A DNA stretch of 64,000 nt from Sediminicola sp040566555. Lineage in GTDB: Bacteria > Bacteroidota > Bacteroidia > Flavobacteriales > Flavobacteriaceae. Of the stretch, positions 57,495 to 64,000 are shown in pieces (the first letter of the stretch is position 1; every line of letters begins with the position of its first letter). Under the pieces are notes generated by a model. The model was not told the DNA's origin, did not search any database, and saw nothing but the letters and a program-made list of their open reading frames with translations. A program made the translations under genes and the position numbers. The stretch covers positions 139,620 through 203,619 of the forward strand of contig NZ_JBEWYP010000008.1 of assembly GCF_040566555.1 (NCBI RefSeq), read 5' to 3'.

Positions 57495-59831
57495 ATGGAT
57501 ACTATGGATAACGATAGAACCTCAAATATAAATAGGCAATTAAAACAGCATATATATTCACCCCAACTGAATCATCGAACTACAAACATCCCATCGGGAG
57601 CACCAAAAAAGAAATTGACAGAAATTGTTTGTATAACATCTTATCCACCACGGGAATGCGGTATTGCCACTTATTCCATGGATTTGGTTAATACGCTGAA
57701 GCAGAAGTTCGGCGAGTCATTTAATATATCGATATATCCTTTGGAATCCAACTCCTCCAAACATGAGTATAAGGATTCAATTGAAGGAGTCCTGAATACT
57801 GATTTACAGTTAGATTTCCTTCAAGCTGCATATTATATAAATTCCAATCCCCAAGTGGGTCTGGTCCTCATTCAACATGAATTTGGACTTTTTAATAATA
57901 ATGAAAATTCATTTTACGAGTTCTTGGAATATTTGGACAAACCAATCGTCCTTACATTTCACACCGTACTGCCTCAACCTACGGAAGAATTAAAGAAAAA
58001 AGTAGCTCTGATGTGCGCACAGGCTGATCAGATTATTGTCATGACCCATACCTCTTCTAGAATACTGCAGAATGAGTATAAAGTCCCTTCAAGTAAGGTA
58101 ACTGTAATTGCGCATGGCACACATTTAATTGAATTTGAAAATAAAAACGATTTAAAAACGAAACATGATCTTGAGGGTAGAACAGTACTTTCCACCTTTG
58201 GATTATTAGGCCCGGGAAAAAGCATTGAAACAACGTTGGAAGCTTTACCTGGGATCATCGAACACTATCCTGACGTAATCTTTTTAATTATAGGTAGAAC
58301 CCATCCAAATTTGGTGAAGGAGCAAGGAGAAGTCTACCGAGAGTTTTTGGAAACAAAAGTTAAATCCTTGGGTATCAATAATCATGTACGTTTCATTGAC
58401 CGGTTTGTCCCGCTAGAGGAATTACTGATTTATTTAAAATTGACAGACATCTATCTTTTTACTTCCAAAGATCCTAATCAGGCCGTCAGTGGCACGTTCG
58501 CCTACGCTTTAAGCAGTGGCTGTCCGATTATTTCTACGCCTATTCCCCATGCGCTCGAAGTATTAAAGAATGGGGCGGGCGTATTGTTTGATTTTCAGAA
58601 TGCCGGGCAATTACAGGAAGCGGTAGTGGATTTGCTTGGAAATGAGGAGAAAAAATATCAGATGAGTCTAAATGGAATGCATACTTCGTCTGTCTCTGCT
58701 TGGCAAAACGCGGGCATCGCACATGTTAGGGTATTTGAAAAAGTATTACAAAGTTCCCTCAATCTAAAATACAAGAAGCCTCCAATAGATTTAAGACATC
58801 TAAAAAAGATGACTACCGATGTTGGAGTCATTCAATTTTCTCAGATCAATCAACCGGATTTGGATAGTGGATATACCCTGGACGACAATGCCCGTGCTTT
58901 GCTTGCTATGTGCAAACATTATGAATTAACTGGTGATCCTGACGATTTAAAATATATAAGAACGTATTTCAATTTTGTTTTCAGTTGCTTCAGACATGAT
59001 TGCAAATTCTTAAATTACGTCAACAAAGACTACGAGTTTACCGATCAAAACGAGACCGTAAATTTAGAAGATGCGTGTGGTCGTGCCATATGGGCACTTG
59101 GCTACTTGCTTTCCATGTCCTGGTCTTTTCCAGAAGATTTCGAGCCATTAAAGGATAAAGCGATGTTTGTTTTTAAACATGCCGTTAAAGCGATGGAAAC
59201 CACCCGATCGCCTCGTGCCATTGCCTTTATCTTGAAAGGACTTCACTTCTATAATCGAATCAACGAAGGGGATTGTGTTAACGCTAAAGTTACTGAATTG
59301 GCGGATAGGTTGGTCTCTTTATATAAAAAGGAAGCTGATGATAATTGGCAGTGGTTCGAAAGCTATCTTACCTATGGCAATAGCGTTCTTCCAGAGTCTT
59401 TGTTAATGGCTTATTCAATGACATTAAAACCTGAATATCGCACTATCGCGAAGTCATCCTTTGATTTTTTATTATCTAAAATTTTTAATAATGGAACAAT
59501 CGCTGTCATCTCCAATCAAAATTGGCATTGGAAGGGGGAAACGTTAAGTACCGAATTTAAAGGGGGGGAGCAACCTATTGACGTTGCTTATACCATTTTG
59601 GCCTTGCGATATTTCCATAAGATTTTTCCGCATCAAGGGTATAATTTAAAATCGGAGGAAGCCTTTGATTGGTTTATGGGGAAAAATCCACTCGATCAAA
59701 TCATCTATAATCCTTGTACGGGAGGCTGCCATGACGGACTGGAAATGACTAACGTGAATCTGAATCAAGGAGCGGAATCTACCATCAGTTATCTGTTGGC
59801 ACGGATGGCTTTCGAAAATTTTAATAGATAA
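57495..59831 (+). CDS. GT4 glycosyltransferase with C-terminal alpha/alpha domain
   Basis: 778 residues in two parts. Residues about 35-400 are a GT4 (GT-B fold) transferase: ITSYPPRECGIATYSMDLVN at the start, VLIQHEFGLF, STFGLLGPGKSIETTLEALP, and the C-terminal donor site DIYLFTSKDPNQAVSGTFAYA with ISTPIPHALEVL. Residues about 430-778 (SGYTLDDNARALLAMCKHYE to YLLARMAFENF) are a helical (alpha/alpha)6-like domain such as those of glycosidases or cellobiose-epimerase-like proteins. It overlaps the next gene by 1 bp (TAATG). Probably makes a cytoplasmic glycan with it. The donor sugar is not readable. Confidence 0.85.
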   Translation: MDTMDNDRTSNINRQLKQHIYSPQLNHRTTNIPSGAPKKKLTEIVCITSYPPRECGIATYSMDLVNTLKQKFGESFNISIYPLESNSSKHEYKDSIEGVLNTDLQLDFLQAAYYINSNPQVGLVLIQHEFGLFNNNENSFYEFLEYLDKPIVLTFHTVLPQPTEELKKKVALMCAQADQIIVMTHTSSRILQNEYKVPSSKVTVIAHGTHLIEFENKNDLKTKHDLEGRTVLSTFGLLGPGKSIETTLEALPGIIEHYPDVIFLIIGRTHPNLVKEQGEVYREFLETKVKSLGINNHVRFIDRFVPLEELLIYLKLTDIYLFTSKDPNQAVSGTFAYALSSGCPIISTPIPHALEVLKNGAGVLFDFQNAGQLQEAVVDLLGNEEKKYQMSLNGMHTSSVSAWQNAGIAHVRVFEKVLQSSLNLKYKKPPIDLRHLKKMTTDVGVIQFSQINQPDLDSGYTLDDNARALLAMCKHYELTGDPDDLKYIRTYFNFVFSCFRHDCKFLNYVNKDYEFTDQNETVNLEDACGRAIWALGYLLSMSWSFPEDFEPLKDKAMFVFKHAVKAMETTRSPRAIAFILKGLHFYNRINEGDCVNAKVTELADRLVSLYKKEADDNWQWFESYLTYGNSVLPESLLMAYSMTLKPEYRTIAKSSFDFLLSKIFNNGTIAVISNQNWHWKGETLSTEFKGGEQPIDVAYTILALRYFHKIFPHQGYNLKSEEAFDWFMGKNPLDQIIYNPCTGGCHDGLEMTNVNLNQGAESTISYLLARMAFENFNR

Positions 59832-60856
59832 TGCGAATCGCAATTTTATCCCCGATTGCATGGCGAACCCCTCCACGTCATTATGGGCCGTGGGAACTGG
59901 TGGCGTCCACGATTGCCGAAGGGCTCATCAATAAAGGCCATGATGTGACGTTATTTGCTACAGGTGATTCTATGACCAAAGGTAAGTTAGATGCGGTTTG
60001 CCCAAAGCCATATGAAGAGGTAGGGGATATGGACGTAAAGGTATGGGAGAGCCTTCATATAAGTAATCTTATGGAAAAGGCTGGTTCCTTTGACCTTATC
60101 CACAATCATTATGACTTTCTACCCTTGACCTATTCCAAGCTCATAAAAACACCAATGATTACAACAATACACGGTTTTTCTTCTGAACAGATAATCCCTG
60201 TATATAAAAAGTATAATGCCACTTCCACCTATATTTCGATTTCCGATGCAGATCGGCATCCCCAACTGGAATATGACCGTACAATCTATCACGGTATAGA
60301 TGAAACAAAGTTTAAATTTTGTGAAAATAAGGAGGATTACCTTTTGTTTTATGGTCGTATCCATCCCAATAAGGGAACGAGCGAAGCGATTGAAATTGCA
60401 CGTTTATCTGGCTACCCATTAATCATTGCGGGATTGATTCAGGACCAAGACTACTTTAACCGTAATATAGCTCCACGAATTGACGATAAAAATGTCATTT
60501 ATTTAGGAAATGTCAGTCAGGCAGAAGGAGATAAATTATTGGGAAATGCCAAGGTATTACTACATCCTATATCTTTTGATGAACCGTTCGGATTAAGTGT
60601 GGCCGAAGCAATGATGTGTGGTACTCCAGTTATAGCCTTCTCCCGAGGCAGCATGCCCGAACTAATAGAGCCTGGTAAAACGGGATATTTGGTTCATCAA
60701 GTGTCAGATGCCGTGGATGCGGTTAATTCATTAAACGATATAGATCCTTTCTATTGTAGGGCCCATGCCTTGGAGAAATTTAGTTTAGACCGAATGATCA
60801 CCGAGTATATAAAGGCCTATGAATCTTTGTTATTTCATTCCTGCAAAAATTACTGA
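59831..60856 (+). CDS. GT4 glycosyltransferase
   Basis: 341 residues, GT-B fold, GT4 family: ILSPIAWRTPPRHYGPWELV at the N-terminus, DLIHNHYDFLPLTYSK, YISISDADRHPQLEYDRTIY, and the donor site PISFDEPFGLSVAEAMMCGT with PVIAFSRGSMPELIEPGKTG. Its start overlaps the previous stop by 1 bp, so the two transferases are made together. It converges with the GH130 gene, which ends 8 bp away. No membrane span is present; it is cytoplasmic. Confidence 0.9.
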   Translation: MRIAILSPIAWRTPPRHYGPWELVASTIAEGLINKGHDVTLFATGDSMTKGKLDAVCPKPYEEVGDMDVKVWESLHISNLMEKAGSFDLIHNHYDFLPLTYSKLIKTPMITTIHGFSSEQIIPVYKKYNATSTYISISDADRHPQLEYDRTIYHGIDETKFKFCENKEDYLLFYGRIHPNKGTSEAIEIARLSGYPLIIAGLIQDQDYFNRNIAPRIDDKNVIYLGNVSQAEGDKLLGNAKVLLHPISFDEPFGLSVAEAMMCGTPVIAFSRGSMPELIEPGKTGYLVHQVSDAVDAVNSLNDIDPFYCRAHALEKFSLDRMITEYIKAYESLLFHSCKNY

Positions 60857-60864
60857 TGATATAT

Positions 60865-62322
60865 TTACTTTCGAAGGGCGTGTAACAATTCATCCATTGC
60901 AACAGTTGCATAGGAGGAGGAATAGTCCGAAACCGCATAAGGAAGTACCAGACTCCCATTATTGATCATTGAGCCGCAGGAATAGACTACGTTGGGTACA
61001 TAACCTTCTCGCTCTTCCTCTAATGGAGAAAGTAAAGGTTGGGACAACCTTCCTATTTCTTTGGTGGGATCATCTAAATCAAACAGGGAAGCCCCTATAC
61101 AATAACGTCGCATCGGACCCACTCCATGTGTGATGACAAGCCAGCCCTCCTCGGTCCAAAGAGGCGCGCCACAGTTTCCAATTTGTGTGAACTCCCAAGG
61201 ATATTTGGGTTCCTGGATTTTAATGGGATTATTCCATAAGGTGTTCCTATCGGAAAACATTATGTAATTGTTGACCCCATCTACTCTGGCCAACACAGCA
61301 TACTTTCCTTTAATTTTTTGAGGGAACAAAGCAAAATTCTTGTTTTGCGCCGCTTTCCCGTGCATGGGCATAATTCTAAAATTGGTAAAATCTTCTGTGG
61401 ACAATAATTTTGGCAAAATGGTATGACCATCATAGGCGGTATATGTTGCGTACACCTTAATGGACCCGTCGTCTTCCGTAAATCTTACAAAACGCGCATC
61501 TTCGATACCATTGCTTTCGGAAGGGGAAATAGGAAAAATAACCCTTTCCGAAATATCAGAATCCAAACTGAATTCCACATCGTAGTAAGAATCTACCAAC
61601 CATGTCATCTCTTCTAAGGCCAAACGTTTATCTGTACTAATTCCATTGGATAAAACCCTGGCGACAGAAGTTTTCAGATCATGGTACTCAAAATGTTCGG
61701 GCAGGTTGTTCATAATAGCCGAAGAATGCTGTTCGGATATTTTCATTTCATGAAGCTTTTGTACAAAACGTTGTTTATCATATGATTTCTTCTGTACAAT
61801 CTTTGCCAGGTCAATATGATTCCTCACCCTGTTGGGATGAAAATCATTATTTGCATCCAGGATCCCACGTCTAAAAACTATGGATGATAAATGGCCCTCT
61901 CCTGTAGCACGAAACGAAATAATGACTCTTTTCTCTCCTTTGGATAAAAACGATTGATCAAAATCCTCAATAATTGATGGATTGAACATTGCAGCCGATT
62001 CTATGGAATATTCCATAGTAGCATAGGAACCGATAAGTAGTTTTTCCTCCATCGAAAAATTATCCGGGTCCATTTCCATGAGTTCAATAAGATCCTTATG
62101 GTTCTCAAAATGGCGAAGAAAAATCTGGGAAATGTTCCGGTGCCTTCCGGCGAACTCGCGTAAAGTATGGTCTAATTCCCTATTAAGAGACATTCCATCA
62201 AGGGAAACCACTCTTTTTATCAATTCACTGGTTCGCTTTTCGCCATTGTTAAAAAAACGTGCTGCTACTCGGCTATTATCTGGTAAAAACTTAACATTTT
62301 TTCGTTGAACGGAAACAGGCAT
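60865..62322 (-). CDS. GH130-family mannoside phosphorylase or hydrolase
   Basis: 485 residues, without a signal peptide, so cytoplasmic. The five-bladed propeller of GH130 is seen: RVIISFRATGEGHLSSIVFR, SNGIEDARFVRFTEDD with the catalytic Asp region, YATYTAYDGHTILPK, KNFALFPQKIKGKYAVLARV and WLVITHGVGPMRRYCIGASL, then VVYSCGSMINNGSLVLPYAV. An N-terminal helical extension (about 1-130) is longer than in the small phosphorylases. GH130 enzymes cleave beta-mannosides, mostly by phosphorolysis. Facing two GT4 genes, it may degrade the product they make. The linkage cannot be told. Confidence 0.85.
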   Translation of the reverse strand: MPVSVQRKNVKFLPDNSRVAARFFNNGEKRTSELIKRVVSLDGMSLNRELDHTLREFAGRHRNISQIFLRHFENHKDLIELMEMDPDNFSMEEKLLIGSYATMEYSIESAAMFNPSIIEDFDQSFLSKGEKRVIISFRATGEGHLSSIVFRRGILDANNDFHPNRVRNHIDLAKIVQKKSYDKQRFVQKLHEMKISEQHSSAIMNNLPEHFEYHDLKTSVARVLSNGISTDKRLALEEMTWLVDSYYDVEFSLDSDISERVIFPISPSESNGIEDARFVRFTEDDGSIKVYATYTAYDGHTILPKLLSTEDFTNFRIMPMHGKAAQNKNFALFPQKIKGKYAVLARVDGVNNYIMFSDRNTLWNNPIKIQEPKYPWEFTQIGNCGAPLWTEEGWLVITHGVGPMRRYCIGASLFDLDDPTKEIGRLSQPLLSPLEEEREGYVPNVVYSCGSMINNGSLVLPYAVSDYSSSYATVAMDELLHALRK

Positions 62323-62545
62323 TCTCTATGTGATTAAGAAGGTTAGGTAAAATGGAAATATCTTATAAAGAGTAACTAAAATACAAAACTTAGTGCGTAA
62401 TATTTCGAATTAAAGTAAATCAAAAGTCGAAGAATATTTTAACTGTAATCATCTTTAAAATAGTTTAATTACACACCATTTAAATCTTAGGTTTTTAAGG
62501 GTATTGGCTCAAAACCGGGGAAGTACGTTTTATGTTGAACTTATG

Positions 62546-63388
62546 TTAGCCTCCAATAATTTCACCACCGTTAATATGTATCACTTGTCCTGTCATATAA
62601 CTACTATCCTCGCTGGCAAGAAATACATAGGCAGGTCCAACTTCCGATGGTTGTCCAGGCCGCCCCATAGGAACATCTTTACCGAAATCTTTCAGACGTT
62701 CCTTTTCAAATGTAGCGGGTATAAGTGGGGTCCATATTGGTCCGGGTGCCACAGCATTGACTCGAATACTTTTTTTAGCTAGGAGCCCTGAAAGACTTCT
62801 GGTAAATGTCACAATAGCCCCTTTAGTGCTGGAATAATCAATCAGGTGCTCAGATCCCCGGTAAGCAGTAACAGAGGTGGTGTTAATGATTGCATCCCCC
62901 TTATTCAAATATTCCATTGCAGCTTGGGTAATATAGAAGTAGGAGTAGATATTGGTTTCGAAAGTGGTATGTAGATTGTTGATGCTAATATCCTCTAAGT
63001 TTTCAACTGAAAATTGAACTGCAGCGTTGTTGACTACAATGTTCAGTTTCCCGTATTTATCAACGGTCTGTTGAACAGCTTCCTTACAAAACTTGGCATC
63101 CTTCACATCACCTTTGATCAATAGACATTCTTTTCCTTCTGCCTTAATTGCTTGTTGGGTATCCTTCGCATCAGTGTCTTCGTCCAAATAAACAATGGCT
63201 ATATCTGCCCCTTCTCTTGCGAAATGGACAGCGGCACTTTTCCCGATACCACTATCACCGCCCGTGATAAGGGCTACTTTCCCCTTTAATTTATCACTTC
63301 CTTTGTAATTGTCTCTTATGGTCACTGGGGTACTTTCCATTACATACTGCCTCCCAGGTTGGGTTGACTGTTTTTCTTCTTTATTCAT
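62546..63388 (-). CDS. Short-chain dehydrogenase/reductase (YghA/YhxD type)
   Basis: 280 residues. The extended N-terminus (KQSTQPGRQYVMESTPVTIR) precedes the Rossmann core: VALITGGDSGIGKSAAVHFA, NNAAVQF, the catalytic Ser in INTTSVTAYRGS and the YxxxK in DYSSTKGAIV, then APGPIWTPLIP and GQVIHINGG. This N-terminally extended SDR group is a common general-stress oxidoreductase in many bacteria. The substrate is unknown. It is the first gene downstream of the TPP-riboswitch-like element, 172 bp past its terminator, but a link to thiamine is not obvious. Confidence 0.9.
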   Translation of the reverse strand: MNKEEKQSTQPGRQYVMESTPVTIRDNYKGSDKLKGKVALITGGDSGIGKSAAVHFAREGADIAIVYLDEDTDAKDTQQAIKAEGKECLLIKGDVKDAKFCKEAVQQTVDKYGKLNIVVNNAAVQFSVENLEDISINNLHTTFETNIYSYFYITQAAMEYLNKGDAIINTTSVTAYRGSEHLIDYSSTKGAIVTFTRSLSGLLAKKSIRVNAVAPGPIWTPLIPATFEKERLKDFGKDVPMGRPGQPSEVGPAYVFLASEDSSYMTGQVIHINGGEIIGG

Positions 63389-63560
63389 GGCCGATATTTT
63401 TTATGGTTACGACTTACTTCTAACAAAGAGAAAAAGAAATTGGGTTATGCTTTAATGCGATAGACAAATATTTTGGCTTAAAAAGAATTTTTAATAATGG
63501 AAATGTATAATCGCATATGGTGTGCTCTGGGAAGATTCTAATAAGAAGTGTGAGAGTGAT

Positions 63561-63612
63561 AAAAAACACAAAGGGAACAATTAACGATGTTATACGTTAC
63601 GAGTTCCCTTTG
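63561..63612 (-). terminator. Intrinsic terminator directly behind the riboswitch-like aptamer
   Basis: On the minus strand CAAAGGGAAC (63612-63603) pairs perfectly with GTTCCCTTTG (63578-63569), with inner AACG/CGTT pairs, and is followed by GTG and TTTTTT (63566-63561). It begins 2 bp past the P1 stem of the aptamer, as in terminator-type riboswitches. Confidence 0.75.
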
Positions 63613-63614
63613 CT

Positions 63615-63702
63615 ATCATATTATCCTTAACCAGAATTACCTGATTAGTCCAAAGGGTATAATCTCAGCCATAAAATATTAAACAGCACCCCGAAATATG
63701 AT
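63615..63702 (-). ncRNA. TPP riboswitch (THI box)-like aptamer, orphan
   Basis: On the minus strand the RNA begins ATCATATTTCGGGGTGC and continues to GGCTGAGATTATACCC, the classic THI-box 5' half. Then comes GGACTAATCAGGTAATTCTG with a clear P5 hairpin (ATCAG/CTGGT), and the P1 3' strand AATATGAT pairs exactly with ATCATATT. The 3' half is less standard: consensus CCUGAUC is ACTAATC, and GCGnAGGGA is TTAAGGA. It is followed by a terminator but no thiamine gene; the next gene is an SDR. It may be real but repurposed, or decaying. Confidence 0.65.
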
Positions 63703-63757
63703 ATCATGAAATTAGCAAAAATTGATCAATAAAAAAAGATCAGTTAAGCAAATATTT

Positions 63758-63800
63758 GGTAAATAATGGATAGGGTTATCTTATTTTGTGATTGAGATCA
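63758..63800 (-). promoter_or_regulatory. TGAT-TGAG-ATCA dyad (63789-63800) upstream of the riboswitch
   Basis: A perfect TGAT-N4-ATCA has its centre at 63794.5. On the minus strand TATTTACC begins at 63765, 29.5 bp away, which is a weak box. If used, the transcript would run into the aptamer at 63702. Confidence 0.3.
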
Positions 63801-63861
63801 TTTTGATGTGATTATAACCCAAATCTCAGGGAAGAATTATGGTCAATCAAAAAATTTCTAC

Positions 63862-64000
63862 CCCGCTTCGCGTGTTGGTTTTTTGTTTTCGTTGGATGAA
63901 GGATTCACTGCTCCCGAAGTTTCGGGATTGTACATCCCCAAAGGCAATCCTGGGCAAGCATGGAAACCATAACCCGCTTCGCGTGTTGGTTTTTTGTTTC
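63862..64000. repeat. Direct repeat, 111-bp period, running off the window
   Basis: A 27-base identical segment starting CCCGCTTCGCGTGTTGG lies at 63862-63888 and again at 63973-63999, 111 bp apart. Each contains a CGC-TTC-GCG hairpin followed by T6. Between them is another hairpin (TCCCGAA/TTCGGGA). The second copy is cut by the window edge, so the number of units is unknown. Confidence 0.6.

Larger units (their letters stand above)
63389..64000. other. Terminal 612 bp without protein genes
   Basis: This stretch holds a TPP-riboswitch-like aptamer and terminator on the minus strand, a TGAT-N4-ATCA dyad and a 111-bp repeat unit, all listed separately. No convincing open frame is seen; the longest on the minus strand between terminator and SDR is 12 codons. 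Confidence 0.6.

Noticed and set aside
1..64000. CRISPR arrays, tRNA or rRNA genes, phage genes and intact insertion sequences
   Set aside because: None was seen on either strand; the only regular repeat is the 111-bp unit at the right edge, whose spacing is too long for CRISPR.

Overview
The window reads as chromosome of a marine-type member of the Flavobacteriaceae (Bacteroidota). The evidence is an A+T-rich sequence (high thirties % G+C by eye), -7 promoter boxes of the Bacteroidota type TAnnTTTG, a lack of Shine-Dalgarno leaders, and family content typical of the group: the TamL/TamB pair, a MarR/GbsR-controlled HAE1 efflux operon, NUDIX-type regulators and tandem-domain universal stress proteins (USPs). 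No rRNA, tRNA, CRISPR array, prophage or intact insertion sequence was seen.

Layout. 0-14.8 kb is a stress and dormancy island. It holds a WG-repeat protein (cut by the window edge), hibernation factor HPF, eight two-domain USPs, a ROK sugar kinase, an orphan LytTR regulator, and a four-gene minus-strand operon coding a bacterial eRF1-like protein (baeRF), a methyltransferase, archease and RtcB RNA ligase. 14.8-26 kb is a patchwork of small genes: a Cys-rich copper-type protein, a GH3-type adenylate-forming enzyme, AraC-type and receiver regulators, a YedK/HMCES homologue without its catalytic Cys, a DUF1328 protein, a DUF2383 protein, small lipoproteins and membrane proteins, and a nitroreductase. 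26-38 kb has a large phosphoesterase/kinase-like/beta-barrel fusion, an AI-2E-type permease, a multi-PAS histidine kinase, a TetR regulator, a NUDIX regulator next to an exported sugar isomerase, and a decayed outer-membrane gene. 38-45 kb is a complete tripartite efflux operon with its regulator. 45-57 kb has ferritin, CsbD, TamL-TamB, DUF808 and a large catalase. 57-64 kb has two GT4 glycosyltransferases facing a GH130 enzyme, an SDR, a TPP-riboswitch-like element with no thiamine gene behind it, and the start of a 111-bp repeat.

The main new signal is regulatory. Palindromes of the Crp/Fnr type, TGAT-N4-ATCA, sit before the WG-repeat, HPF, LytTR, baeRF-RtcB, USP and ROK genes and before three uncharacterised small genes. 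In nearly every case a TA-starting -7 box begins exactly 29.5 bp from the centre of the dyad, so the centre lies near -41.5 (class II activation). This ties ribosome hibernation, RNA repair/ribosome rescue, USPs and sugar phosphorylation into one probable oxygen- or redox-responsive regulon. The regulator itself is not in the window.
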